Assembly: GCA_009760855.2 (NCBI GenBank)
Contig: WPIO01000075.1
Location: 618,501 to 682,500, forward strand
Direction of reading: 5' to 3'
DNA: 64,000 nucleotides
DNA from: Cristatella mucedo
Lineage: Eukaryota; Bryozoa; Phylactolaemata; Cristatellidae
Shown here: positions 1 through 11,825 of the stretch, piece after piece
Layout of the letters: every line of letters starts with the position of its first letter
How positions within the stretch are numbered: the first letter of the stretch is position 1
Program-made: the position numbers and the translations under genes
The notes under the pieces: model-generated
The model's input: the letters and a program-made list of their open reading frames with translations, nothing else
Database searches by the model: none
Told to the model about the DNA's origin: nothing

Positions 1-1491
1 ATATCTGCTTCATCTCTGCTGCTCAGTCCTCCCTCTCATCTGTCATCATTGGTAGATAGCTACAACATGACACTAGCTGACACGCTCGACGAGTTTGCAC
101 CTCTGACAAAGCGCACTGTGCACCCCCGTCCAGACGGAATATGGTTTACCACAGACATTAAACTAGTCAGGTCTACTTCGCGAAAGCTTGAAAACGCATA
201 CAAAAGATCTAGACTGTCCATCGACAGGCATATGAAGACAACTGTACGTCGTACCAATCGATCTTAGCAAAGGCCAAGTCTAGCTTCTATAAAAACATTG
301 TTGAATCACAGATGCACAATCCAAAAATGCTGATGTCGTCGATAAACCATCTCCTCAACCGCTCCCAGATTAGCTTCTTACCTGATGATCCTTGTGATGA
401 TCTAGCTGATCGCTTCTCTCGATTCTTTGTGCAGAAGATAGACAAGATCAGGGAATCCATCCCTGCGATGACAGCATCCCCACTAGAATGCTGTTCCCCG
501 ATTCCTGGCTGCACCTCATTTAAGCAGGTCACTAGTGATCTAGTCCTGAAGTTTGTATCTCAATCAAAGAAGACAACACGTCCTCTGGACCCTATTCCCA
601 CTGTCCTGCTCCTACGTTGCATTGATCTGCTGCTGCCATGCATAACTAACATCAATAATATGTCATTAGCCTCAGGTCATGTCCCAGCACCTTTCAAAAA
701 AGCTGTAGTCAGGCCACTTCTCAAGAAAGCGACACTAGACCAAGAGAACTTAAGCAACTACCACCCAGTCTCCCTTCTACCATTCCTATCAAAGACATAT
801 GAACGGGTCGTGGCAGACCAGCTGAACTCGTATATCGAAACCTCAGAACTTTGCTAGTAAGTTCCAGGCTGGCTTTAGAGCTAATCATTCCACAGAGTCA
901 GCATTGCTTAAAGAATACAACGATCTACTTAGGAATGCAGGCATGGGTGGAGTGTATCTGCTTGTTTTGCTCGATCTTTCGGCAGCTTTTGATACCATCG
1001 ATCACAAAGTTCTTCTAGAGCGCCTCTCATCTCGCCTGGGCATCACTGGCACTGCTCTGCGGTGGTTCTGGTCTTATCTCAGTGAGAGACTCCAGAGTAT
1101 TGACGTGAATGACCTCAAATCCTATCTTGACCGTGCATTCAGCTCGTATGCTCCCAAAGCCTGGAACTCACTCTCGACTGCCGTCACGACATACCCTGAC
1201 TTGACCGTGTTATAAAAAGAACTTTAAAACGCACCTATTTATAACAGCATTTAGTGGTTCCCTGTGATTCATCCTGTATGTACTTATGAGAGGACACTGT
1301 TGCATGCTGCTACTAACCAGACTTTCATGTCGACCCTGTTCATGACACCCCTAGCCATGTCAATCACGCTGTTTATCATGATACCACTCACTATTTGATC
1401 GTATTGCCTTCGCAGCAAATGTAAAGCGCCTAGAAAGAGATTGAATTATCCGAGGGTGATTTATCAAGTTCATTATTACTATTATCATTAT
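1..1491 (+). mobile_element. LINE-A copy 1, L2/CR1-type non-LTR retrotransposon, decayed
   Basis: Three open pieces (49-267, 312-857, 904-1215) match, in order, the reverse transcriptase ORF of the fuller copy at 7.2-10.6 kb. The second piece carries the region leading into the RT domain and the third carries RT motif A ([16 protein letters not shown]). At about 1112 the sequence jumps from just after the motif A region to the conserved C-terminal block ([15 protein letters not shown]), so the catalytic YADD part has been deleted. The element runs off the left window edge, so its 5' end is unseen. The 3' UTR ends with the family hairpin and an impure ATT-rich tail near 1470-1491. It cannot make an active protein. 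Confidence 0.85.
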
Positions 1492-1506
1492 AAGATATAA
1501 AAAATA

Positions 1507-3110
1507 AGAGAGTCCATCCCCTGGGTGGCTGCATCCCTTTTAAATCATGTTCCTCAATTCAATCAAATCAATCTGACAATTCCGTGCAGCTTGCCAATGG
1601 CTACATTCAAGGTCTCGAGAGACAATAATAATAAGAATAACTATAGAGACCTAATTCTGAAGCTCATATCCCAATCAAAGAAATCGACGAGCCCTCTAGA
1701 CCCTCTATTCTGGCTGCCGTGCTTCTACGTCGTATAAATATATACTGCTGCCTTGCATAACTAACATCATTAATACGTCATGAGCCTTGGGCATGTCCCA
1801 GCACCTTTCAAAAAAGCTGTAGTCAGGCTTCTAGTTAAGAAAGCAAGACCAGGCCAAGACAACCAGGCCAAGACAACCTGAGCAACTTCTGCCCAGTCTC
1901 TCTTCTACCGTTCCTATCAGACACTCGAACGAGTCGTAGCAAACCAGCTGAACTCATATATTGGAACTTTAAACCTTGCTAGTAGGCTCCAGTCTTGTTT
2001 AAGAGCTAATTACCCCATTGCCGATGTCGTTGCTAGGCACAACCTAGGCTTGCACTTTGACGCAGATTACACTCAGTTTTACTTCTGCTTTGATCTCTCC
2101 CAGCCCTCTGGCACGTCGAAGTCTTGCGACTCTTTTGCTGCATGTATTGCCGACACCCACACACGGATGGCAGCAAACTTACTTAAACTGAGTAATGATA
2201 TAACCAACATGCTAGTTTTAGGCAAACCAAGCATTATTCAGAAATTGGAAGACTTAAAGCTCAAAATTTACTCTGCCAGCATATTCCCTGTTGACTGCAC
2301 GAGTAATCGAGGTGTTGTGTTCTAAAGTGACCTTACCGTACATTCCAAATCAGCTTATAGTCAAGTCTGTATGCATGCAGCTGCACAGCATTGCTGAAAT
2401 GTGGGCTTGCTTAGACGGGGATACCACATCTAAATTGGTCCAGCCATTCCTGACATCCGGTCTCGACTTCTGTCACTCACTGCTTGCTGGTCTACCGGCA
2501 CGTGCAATCAGGCGATTACAATAGGTGCAAAGCTCCCCACAGATAGACTGTCTGTCGTGAGCTTCATGTGGCCAGATCATACCGACTACTTGCTGACCTG
2601 GTTCCCAATGAAGCAGCACAGCAAATTCAAGGTCACTTTCAGATTTCAAGGCCACTTTCAGATTTCTTCGTTCTCTCGCTCCAGCCTACATATCAGAACT
2701 ACTCCTCTGCCAGGCTAGACAACGTGCGTGCTGCTTTCCTGATTCAAATTGCTTAGCTATACCTCAAAATAAAATAAAATTCTACAGAGACTTACGTTCA
2801 GCTATTATGCTCCCATAGCCTGAAGCTCACTCCCAATTTGTCACGAGATCCACTGACTTGTTAATATTTCCATAGATGCTTAACACGGACCATTTTATCA
2901 TAGCATTTCGTTGGTCCTTGTGATTTTATACATAGTAGATCTACTTCCCCACCAGGCTGAGCATCGTACCACCAATACTTAGCATCTAGCAGGTACCCGA
3001 TCACCTCTCATCGCCTATGCATAAGACACTGCATGCTACCATTAACCACATTTCACAAGTTATAACTGTGCATGGCGCTCTAACCATGTTATGCTAGTTG
3101 ACATTTTGCA
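1507..3110 (+). mobile_element. LINE-A copy 2, heavily decayed
   Basis: Scattered fragments match the LINE-A RT ORF in the right order. They are the SQSKKSTSPLDP block (about 1675-1710), a decayed YADD region (about 2050-2090, where the motif reads DADYTQFYF), the mid-domain to about 2325, and the C-terminal region to about 2760. Many indels and stops interrupt it. The 3' UTR fades out near 3110 and no intact hairpin or tail was seen. The boundaries are approximate because the copy is old. Confidence 0.7.
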
Positions 3111-3494
3111 ACCAATACTAAGCAGTTGATTCTACTTAATTTAAAACGTAGTAAAATTCAGAAAAAGATAAAATGCTCTGAGGTAACTATACATGCCTAA
3201 TACTTTTGTTATTACTATAATTGTCTCTGATTGTTCCTGTCTAGGACCTAAATGACAATCAAAGTCACTTTTCCTATCAAGTATTCCACCGCGATTGTAT
3301 TCTGTCATCGTGTATAATAGCATTTTATGCAAGTCTGATGACATGTGGATCTCACCCAGTCTGCAGTTGTGCCCCGTTGGCATCCCGAATTATCTGCAAA
3401 CTGCTAACCGTTTCGTCCCATTATGGTAATTCGAGAAGAGCAAAAATATCGTAGCCACCCATGCTCAATCCTCTGTCTGGCCTGTCCTTACTCA

Positions 3495-4793
3495 TGGAAT
3501 GCTAAAACACGACAATAGCCGACGGCGAGGACGACTTAGCTCCTCCAACTGTGCTCACTATAGCCCTGGAAGAGATGGCAGACGGTTTATTAAAGACATG
3601 AAAATAGCTAGGTCTACTCTGCCAAGCTTTAGAAAATGCAAGATTAAGACTAACTGTCAATCGAACTAGCACATAACGAAAATCGTATCAATATATCTTA
3701 GCAAATTGTCAGTCAAGCTTTTATAACACCACAGTCAGGGATGCGAAATACAAAATAACTGATGCCGACTATTAACCATCTTCTGACTGCTTCGAGATAA
3801 GCACCTTGCGTAGAGATCACTGTGGCGATCGAGCAGGTAGCTTCTCTAGCTTCTAAGTCAGCGAGCTAGATAAGATCGGAGAGTACATCCCCAAGGAATC
3901 TTGCAGCCAATCAACGTCCGAATGCTTGCCACTAATGACTGCATCTCAAAGTTCACCTCTGAAATTCAGAAGACTACTAGCCCTCCACGCCCTATACCAA
4001 CTGCTGTGATGTCTAGGTTTGCTGCTGCCATCCCAAAGTCACATACTAACTACGTCCTTAGCCTCAAATTTTGTCCCTGGACATTTTTAAAAGGCTGTTG
4101 TTAGGCTACTTGATAAAAGGCAACACTAGACCAGAAGAACTACTGCAAACTCTACAGTCTTTCTACAGCCGTTTACATCAAACTCACCTTAAAGGAGGTG
4201 GCAATCAGCTGAAATCTGATACACAAGATTCAAATTTATCAAGTTGGTTCGACTATCCTTTGTACAACACGTATTTCAATTGCTACCGTAGGCCGGGTAT
4301 ATAAGGACCTCCTAAAGAATGCAGGCACAGATTTAATCTGTCTGCTTGTTTTGCTGAATATTTCAAGAGTACTTGATACTATTTGTCACCACGTCCTTCT
4401 CAAGTAACTGGCATCTTGCCTGTGCATGACAGGCAAGGCAAGCACTAGTTTAGACACTTTCTCAGTGAATTAACTCCAGACGTCTGACAATATTACGGTA
4501 AAGGTCCTCAGGGAATCCTCATACATAGTAAGTATGGAGGTATCTCTTGGCTATGTGCTTTTTTAAATTATATTCAAAATTAATGCTATCCTTACCAGTG
4601 TTATCGTGTGTCGCAATCTGGGCATTCATTTCTATGCAATTGACACTGAGCCTTAATTGTGCTTTGATCTGTCAGCCTTTCATCCATTTCAACTGCATTA
4701 ACTACCAAGCTACACGTACTTTTGACATTCGCACTCGGAAGGAAAAATCTTTCACTAATTGAATGACGATAAAACCAATTTAATAGTTATGGA
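3495..4793 (+). mobile_element. LINE-A copy 3, very old remnant
   Basis: Short stretches resemble successive parts of the LINE-A RT ORF. They include the pre-RT linker (about 3495-3660), the block ending QKTTSPPRPIPTAV (about 3960-4010), a block near 4085-4130, a motif A-like stretch at 4340-4400, and the region before the thumb at about 4620-4790. The reading frame is broken everywhere. The order and orientation support a single ancient insertion rather than chance similarity. The region 3110-3495 shows nothing recognisable. Confidence 0.55.
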
Positions 4794-4929
4794 CAACCAT
4801 CGCTTTGCTGAGTCATAGCAGCACGGTCACGAATGACACCGTTGCACCGTCTACTTGCACTTGAAGAATGTTCGCCATCTTGCCACGTGATGCGAGTCCG
4901 CTACCTTGCATTCTCACCTTAATTAGTAG

Positions 4930-4930
<1 letters not shown>

Positions 4931-4962
<32 letters not shown>

Positions 4963-4964
4963 CT

Positions 4965-5021
<57 letters not shown>
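4931..5021. repeat. (TA)n-(TG)n dinucleotide microsatellite
   Basis: About ten bases of TA repeat are followed by about 80 bases of TG repeat with a single interruption. Long open frames on both strands here are artefacts of the repeat. Confidence 0.97.
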
Positions 5022-5023
<2 letters not shown>

Positions 5024-5223
5024 CTGTCCTCTTGCTCACGTTTAACCACCTTCATTCTTGCTCCGACTTGTCTTGTCTGAAATATCATTGCTTGAGCCTC
5101 TGCTCACTTTATTTCTCCTCATTTGACTCGGCTGCGCTTTAACCTGCACAGATCCTGCTGCAGAGGTCGCGTCTTCAGTCCTCGATTGCCTAAAGCCCGA
5201 CGGTGCTCTCTGGCCACTGGCAT

Positions 5224-5436
5224 CTGAGCTGCTACTTCTATGCTACTCACTAGCTCGGCTGCTCCTCTGACTCTGCTATGCTTCTCACTTTATATCTTTG
5301 CCACTTGAGATTTTGGCTACCGAATGCGTACCGAAACCCGCACAGGCTTTGGTTGCTTTATAGAAAACTCTCCTGCATAACACCCACATTTTCTGTGTCG
5401 CTTTGAGGAGTTACAGACGGAAATACATTACATTAT
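5224..5436 (+). mobile_element. LINE-B 3' end fragment
   Basis: This stretch is the 3' terminal part of LINE-B. The same sequence is seen at 46.92-47.14 kb and 17.94-18.16 kb, and reversed at 11.17-11.4 kb. It ends with the family's TTACAGACGG...ACATTACAT terminus and is directly joined to a LINE-A tail. Confidence 0.75.
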
Positions 5437-5530
5437 GTTTCCCTTTGCAGCAAATGTAAAGCGCCTAGAAAGAGATTGAGTTCTCTGAGGGTGCTTTATC
5501 AAGTGCATTATTATTATTATTATTATTATA
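5437..5530 (+). mobile_element. LINE-A 3' terminus with (ATT)n tail
   Basis: The last bases of LINE-A are present: the TTTGCAGCAAATGTAAAGCGCC motif region, the complementary GGTGCTTT half of the hairpin, and an ATT tract. Nothing upstream belongs to LINE-A, so this is either a severely 5'-truncated insertion or a chimeric template-switch product with the LINE-B end before it. Confidence 0.8.
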
Positions 5531-5815
5531 ACCAGAGATTGACTCTGAAATTGAAAATCTATCGCTCAAAATGGCCTTGGCCAGCATATCTCTTGTTGCA
5601 TCAGCACTTAATCTCGATGCCCTGTTCCGAAGTCACCTTAGACGATCATTTCAGCTCCGCAGTCAAGCCTGCCTACCTTCAGCTATGGAACACTGCAAAA
5701 TTTTTGAGTGCTCAGATAGGGATACCACATCTAAGTTCGTCCATGCATGTGTACTATCCTGTCTTGAATTTTGCATCTCAATACGACTTGTGCTTTAATG
5801 CCTGGGTGCTATGGC
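5531..5815 (+). mobile_element. LINE-A RT fragment
   Basis: This internal fragment covers the region after the YADD motif, including a degraded form of the LKIGSASISPVASARNLG block and the following DTTSKLVHAF-like block. It is truncated at both ends and frameshifted. Confidence 0.6.
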
Positions 5816-5849
5816 CTAATGCACAGGCCATAAGGTCTAACGGACTGTG

Positions 5850-6390
5850 CCATAATGCTCATTCAACTGGTACCACAACTGCTATTTTTTTCTGTTTTGA
5901 CAGTCGCATCCTCCACATTACGAAAGGAAATTTCAATATATGAGTACAGCTGGTCTGCCGCGATTTTTTCAGTGTCTTTGATAGAAACGGTAGAGAGAAG
6001 CCTGGGTGGGAGGTGTTTACATTCTTTTGGTCCAGTGTTGCTTTCTTGAGTATTGGCCTGACTACAGCCTTTCTGAAAGGTGCTCGGACATGAGCTGAGG
6101 CTGATGACAAATTAATATTGCTAGTTATGCACGGCAGCAGCAGATCAATGGCTCGTAGAAACATGACAGTGGAAACAGGGTCCGGAGGACTGGTTGTCTT
6201 CTTTGATTGGGATTTGAACTTCAGGACGACGCCATTAGTGACCTGCTTGAATGTAGACATTGAGGTGCTGCTGTGAATAGAGGGACAACATTCCAGGGGA
6301 GATATTGCCATCGCAGAGATGGACTCCCTGATCTTGTCTATCTTCTGGACAACAAATCAAGAGCAGTGATCAGCTAAATCATGGCAGGAA
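5850..6390 (-). mobile_element. LINE-A RT fragment, minus strand
   Basis: Read on the minus strand, an open stretch (6311-5859) matches the pre-RT and fingers region of LINE-A, from the SPLECC block through KKTTSPPDPVSTV to SLPFLSKTL. It lies in opposite orientation to the neighbouring fragments, so it is a separate insertion or a local inversion. The 5' part past 6311 continues in a different frame. Confidence 0.7.
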
Positions 6391-7224
6391 TCACTAGGTG
6401 ATGAGCTAAACTGTTGAGGAAATCCGAGAATCGAATCCGGCTGCTTGAAAAGTGGCAGCACGAGAAGCAGTAAGCAAGAGTCGTTGACGGGCAAGATGTC
6501 ATGCTCAGTGGACAAGCGTATCACTGCAGAAAAGAAGTAATACTACTACCCAGGAGTAGCACCACCCCTGGGTAGGTACATTGCGACTTACACTGAATCG
6601 TGCATTGATCTAGCAACTAGAAACAGATTTAATTATATTTAGGTGCCGTGCGAATGTCTTCTTATTACATTATAATTCTTTCAGGTAAGTGTGCGAAATG
6701 CACAGGAAAGAAAAATGCAAGCTCACTATGGGCAATGGAAAAGTTGAGGTCTTGCAGCCAACATGAAAGCACTCGTTGCCACCGTCTAGGAAGACCCCTG
6801 GCAGGTAAGCAACACGAACTGAATCGTGCATGGTGAAGCATGCAAAGCACATCGAAACAAACAAGACAAGTTTAGTGGGCGACAGGAAAGCTAACTGGAA
6901 CGAATTCGTCTTTAACAGAGATGTGAACGGCGCCAGGTCAGTGCAGCCTGTGGAAGAAGCTGGTGGCTTCCGAATTTTCGCACATTGTTAGCACTCAATC
7001 CCCATTAAATTTTGTCGTAAGATCCCATTTGCAAATAGAACACTGAATCATATGGCATAAATCTAACGATGCAAATCCATCCATCCATACTCCGAAGCTG
7101 ATGCTAGCTGTCGCTTGGAGGATGAAAATACTGCCGATTCGCACCGTGAACTTCAGTACTGTATAGGGTAGTCGTTAATGACAAGCTAGTCCGAAATCCG
7201 AAAAGCCATAGGTCTGCCTTTATT
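6391..7224. other. No gene recognised
   Basis: No conserved coding stretch was seen. The only structure noted is a short inverted repeat at 6546-6575 (CTACCCAGG / CCTGGGTAG). Confidence 0.5.
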
Positions 7225-7456
7225 GATAATAATAATAATATTGCACTTGATAAAGCGCCCTCAGAGAACTTAATCTCTTTCTAGGCGCTTTACATTTGCT
7301 GCAAAGTGATACGCAATAGAATAGTAAGTAAAATCATGCTTGAAAAACAAACAAAATGAATAACATGGTTAGGGGTTACATGCACTGGGTCAGCATGCAA
7401 ATGTGGTTAGTGGCAGCATGAACAGTGTCAGCACGCATAAGCACATCGAGGACGAA

Positions 7457-9721
7457 TCACAAGGACCCACTAAATGCTGTCCTAAATAGGTATGTTTTTA
7501 AGTTTCTTTTAAATGTGGTCAGGTCAGGGGATGTTCTGATGCAGGTCGGGAGGGAGTTCCAGGCTGTGGGAGCATACGAGCTAAATGCACGGTCTCCAAA
7601 GGATTTAAGGTTTGTACGAGGTATTTCTAGACTGTTGGATTCCGAAAAGCGAGTGGTACGATGCTTTGCCTGATGGGGTAGTATCTCTGAAAGATAGGCT
7701 GGAGCCATAGAATGAAGAGACCTAAAAGTGAGCGACAAAACCTTGAAGTCAATCCGTTGCTTGACTGGTAACCAGTGCAGGTCGGCGAGAAGTGGAGTAA
7801 TGTGGCAACTGCGACGCTCACGGCAGACAAGCCTAGCTGCAGAGTTTTGCACCAGCTGCAATCGCCTGATCGCACATGCTGGTAGGCCAGTAAGCAGTGA
7901 GTTGCAGAAGTCGAGACGAGATGTCACGAATGCATGGACCAACTTGGACGTGGTATCCTTATCTAAACAAGCCCTAATTTTAGCAATGTTATGAAGCTGA
8001 AAATAGGCTGATTTGACTGTGGAGCTGATGTGGTCGTCTAACGAGAGGTCGCTTTGGAATATGACACCTAGATTTCGAGCTGATGCAACTGGAGATATGC
8101 TGGCAGAGCCAATTTTGAAAGTCAGCCTTTCCAATTTCTGAATAACACTAGGTTTGCCCATAACTAGTAAGTTAGTTTTATCATCGTTTAGTTTTAGAAA
8201 ATTTGCTGCCATCCATGATCGGATGTCATCAATGCATGCAGCAAGTGAGTTGAGAGAATTTGAGGTGCTCGAAGGCTGGGAGGGATCAAAGCAAAGGTAC
8301 AACTGAGTGTCATCCGCATAGAAGTGAAAGCCTAGATTGTGCTTGGCAATCACATCAGCGAGAGGGAGAGTATAGACGGTGAAAAGGACCGGACCTAGCA
8401 CAGAGCCCTGAGGTACTCCATATTTTAGAGGTACTTCAGATGATCTTTGTCCATTCACATCAACACTCTGGAGTCTCCCACTGAGATAGGACCTGAACCA
8501 CTGCAGAGCAGTGCCAGTGATGCCCAGGCGAGATGAGAGGCGCTCTAGAAGTACTTTGTGATCGATGGTATCAAAAGCTGCCGAAAGATCGAGCAAAACA
8601 AGAAGAGACACTCTACCCATGTCTGCATTCCTAAGTAGGTCGTTGTATACCCGAAGCAATGCTGACTCTGTGGAGTGATTAGCTCTAAAGCCAGACTGGA
8701 ACTTACTAGCAAGGTGTGAGGTTTCGATATACGAGTTCAGCTGGTCTGCCGCGACCCGTTCCAGTGTCTTTGATAGGAATGGTAGAAGGGAGACTGGGCG
8801 GTAGTTGCTTAAGTTCTCTTGGTCTAGTGTAGCTTTCTTGAGAAGTGGCCTGACTACAGCTTTTTTGAAAGGTGCTGGGACCTGACCTGAGGCTAATGAC
8901 ATATTAATGATGTTGGTTATGCATGGCAGCAGCAGATCAATGCAACGTAGGAGCAGGACAGTGGGAATAGGGTCCAGTGGACTTGTTGTCTTCTTTGATT
9001 GAGATATGAGCTTTAGGACTATGTCACTGGTGACCTGTTTAAATGCAGACATTGAGGCGCAGCCAGGAACCGAGGAACAGCATTCTAGTGGGAAGGTTGT
9101 CGTCGCAGGGATGGATTCCCTGATTTTGTCTATCTTCTGCACAAAGAATCGAGAGAAGCGATCGGCTAGATCATCACAAGGATCATCAGGTAAGGAGCTA
9201 ACCTGGGAACGGTTGAGGAGATGGTTTATTGTCGACATCAGCATTTTTGGATTGTGCATCTGTGATTCAACAATGTTTCTATAGAAGCTAGACTTAGCCT
9301 TTGCTAGGATCGATTGGTACGACCTACAGTAGTCTTCATATGCCTGTCGATGGACAGTTAGTCCGGATCTTTTGTATGCCTTTTCAAGCTTTCGTTTAGT
9401 AGACTTGGCTAGTTTAATGTCTGTGGTAAACCATAGGCCGTCTGGGCGGGGGCGCACAGTGCGCTTTGTCAAAGGTGCAAACTCGTCGAGCGTGTCAGCT
9501 AGTGTCGTGTTGTAGCAATCTACCAGTGATGACAGATCGGAGGGAGGACTGAGCAGCAAAGGTGAAGCAGATATGCTCGCACGGACAGCATCGATGTCAA
9601 GGGTCTTGAGGTTTCGCGATTCACAGGTTATTTTAGAGGAGAATGTGGGCACACACTGTAGATTGAATGAGATCTGCATGTGGTCAGATAAGCAGGATTT
9701 GGTGATAACTGGTGATGACAA
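7457..9721 (-). pseudogene. LINE-A reverse transcriptase ORF (C-terminal part of ORF2)
   Basis: This 754-residue open frame begins inside the end of the endonuclease domain. RT motif A lies around residues 373-388 ([16 protein letters not shown]), the GVPQGSVLGP motif around 435-444, and the catalytic FYADDTQLY motif around 467-475. A conserved C-terminal block rich in His, Pro and Trp follows, typical of the L2/CR1 group. The enzyme would copy the element RNA at a nicked chromosomal site. The RT part has no internal stop. It was originally continuous with the upstream endonuclease; a frameshift in a short (CA) run near 9755 separates them, so a full ORF2 protein is not produced. Confidence 0.9.
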
Positions 9722-9739
9722 AGTGCAGTCATATGAGAA

Positions 9740-10326
9740 AATTTGGTCGAGTGTGTGTGACCCTTGATGTGGGTAGGGCCATGCACATGAGCCACAAGAG
9801 ATAATGAGTCTGTCAATGTACGAAATTCGGTGCTGAAAGCGTCAGATAAGTTATCAAAGTGAACGTTGAAATCACCCATAACGAGGAAGGATCGATTTCT
9901 TGCACACAGAATCGAAATGAGATCGGAGAAATCTGAGATAAAGGAGGATTTGGTACCTGGTGGGCGATAGACTACTGCCACTATCGGTAGCTTGTTTTCG
10001 GGTGAGACCAGGACAATTGATTCAAAAGACTGCTTCGAGGGTACCGCAAATGGCTTGAAGTTGAATTTCGAGGGCACGATCATAGCAACTCCACCTCCAG
10101 TTTTGATTGATCTAGGGGTGTGAAAGAACGTGAAACCAGATGGAGTAGCGTCTTTAATTGTCGGGCAGTTTATCGATTTCAGCCAAGTTTCAGTTAGGGC
10201 GAGCAGGTCGATACCATTTTCAGAAATAAGGTCGTTTATTACTAGAGGTTTATTGCACATTGAGCGAGGATTCCAAAGGCAAGCGTTAAGTCTGGCCGAT
10301 TGGGTTACAACAGGCCTGATGACCAC
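9740..10326 (-). pseudogene. LINE-A endonuclease domain (N-terminal part of ORF2)
   Basis: The open frame shows the exonuclease-endonuclease-phosphatase fold signatures in order: the N-terminal WNPRSM motif, LALTETWL, GGGVAMIV, VYRPPG and VMGDFNVH. These are the metal-binding and catalytic blocks of the apurinic-type endonuclease found in L1/L2/CR1 elements, which nicks target DNA. The frame shifts near 9755 before joining the RT ORF. Upstream residues in another frame (10495-10286) include an RRGGR-type basic patch that probably belonged to the same or a preceding ORF. Confidence 0.85.
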
Positions 10327-10560
10327 TAAGTTTGAGAGATTTACAGTGACGCATGCGGGGGGAGCGTGCTAAGCGGTTCGAGACAATGCTAGGAATACCA
10401 AACGAGCAGCGTCTAAGCTGGCGGTTCCGGCCACCGCGGCGGCTACGGGGTGCTTTCCTTTTGTTAATGCATAGTTCATGAATCTTAGCAACCACATTAA
10501 TATCTAGGAATGCATTTGATATACGATGACGAAGCGATAGCAGCTGCTGACGACCATAAC

Positions 10561-11165
10561 TAACAAGTATGTTACTAGCCGCCGGCGTAGCTAATGCAGC
10601 CGCCGGCGTGGGAGACCCAGCAGCCCGAAGCGATAAGCGTTTAGATGTCCATAGGCACGTAATTTCTTACGCGCTACGGTCAAAAAACAATCAGAATAAC
10701 TTTAAACAGGTCTTAGCTGTATCGTTTCCGTATACGATGTTCGCAAGAACTTCGGTTTTCGGAAGAATTCTGCAACGAACAAGAACGCACGTTAGAGCGC
10801 TCTATGTCAGGAGGCGAGAATTGATAGCAATAAACGCTTGTGATGCATGACCACACGGTAGCTGCTTACAAAATGCTTCAATTGTATAGTGCTTTAAGAG
10901 AACCTCAATCCATTTGCTTGACATTTGCCGCAGGGTTCGTACCTTAGACTCGTAAAAGATAGTAAAAGGCTAGAGCCTTGCCCCTGGGCCAATTCAGGGT
11001 GGCAACTAGAAGCTCGAGACTGGCCTGCTAGTTCAAGTGGATGAAATACTCTGTACTTTGACTGAAAATTCACGAGAAGTGACAAATGATGCAGAAAAGC
11101 AGCTATAGCTGCAGCCATGCTTCGCTGAAACCGTCGGTGATGCCGCCTTCGTTTACGATAGGATG
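10561..11165. other. No gene recognised
   Basis: The sequence between the LINE-A 5' region and a LINE-B fragment has no recognisable coding potential. Part of it may be LINE-A 5' UTR. Confidence 0.4.
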
Positions 11166-11825
11166 AATGCATCTCTATCTGTTACTCCGAAAAGCCACAA
11201 AGACTATGTGGGTGGTATGCAAGAGAGTTTTGTACAGCGAACTCACAGGCTAAGCAGCTTTCGGTAAGCATTTGGTAGCCAGCAAACTTTATCTCATGCA
11301 ACAAAGAGAAAGTGGGAAGCATAGCGGAATCAGGAGAGCAATTGAGATAGTGAGTAACATGGAAGTAGCAGCTCAGGACCGCTGAAAAGGATGAGCCATA
11401 GTCGCCAGCAGGAGAGTAATTGTCATTACGCAAGAATTGTGGAAGTAGTTCAACAGTCTGGGACCTGCAGAGAGAGCTAAAGCTTCCGTCGCCAACGGTC
11501 TTTAAGCGGTGGAATGGAACAGCTAATTTATTGTCCATACAGAACCTGAGGGCACGAGGAGGCTGAAGCAGGTGCAGCAGTCCAGCTAGGTACGAAGGAG
11601 TCATGCCGTGGCTGGCCTTGTGGATCAGCGTAAGAACTTAGCTCTATATCCGTTGATCAACCGGCAGCCATCCTAGCTCTTTTAGCAATGGAGACACGTA
11701 TTCAAACCTCTGAGATTGCAAACCAGCCTTGCAGCCATATTGATAGCTATCTGCAGTGGCCTAATTGCTTTTTCGGTAGCCCAGCCAGAGAGAAGAATTA
11801 CAACATTCTAGCCAAGACAGATCTA
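11166..11825 (-). mobile_element. LINE-B 3' fragment
   Basis: On the minus strand the fragment encodes the RT C-terminal region, with PSYLAGLLH and DNKLAVPFHRLKTVGD blocks. It continues into the LINE-B terminus seen at 46.9-47.14 kb. Upstream of 11600 the frame is broken. It is truncated at the 5' end near 11825. Confidence 0.8.

Larger units (their letters stand above)
7225..10560 (-). mobile_element. LINE-A copy, most complete in the window
   Basis: Read on the minus strand this copy has an arginine-rich upstream ORF end (10495-10286), an apurinic-type endonuclease domain, a reverse transcriptase domain, a 3' UTR, a 3' hairpin (7291-7252, AAAGCGCC / GGCGCTTT) and an AAT/ATT tail at 7225-7245. 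The arrangement and the RT C-terminal block ending in an AWNSLPT-type motif are those of the L2/CR1 group. The endonuclease and RT frames are separated by one frameshift near 9755, so it is nearly but not fully intact. The 5' limit is uncertain. Confidence 0.9.

Noticed and set aside
4240-4262. tRNA B-box-like GGTTCGA sequences (here and near 56176)
   Set aside because: No matching A box or cloverleaf could be formed around them.
4813-5142. Cys/Val-rich and Thr/His-rich open frames
   Set aside because: They are translations of the (TG)n microsatellite.
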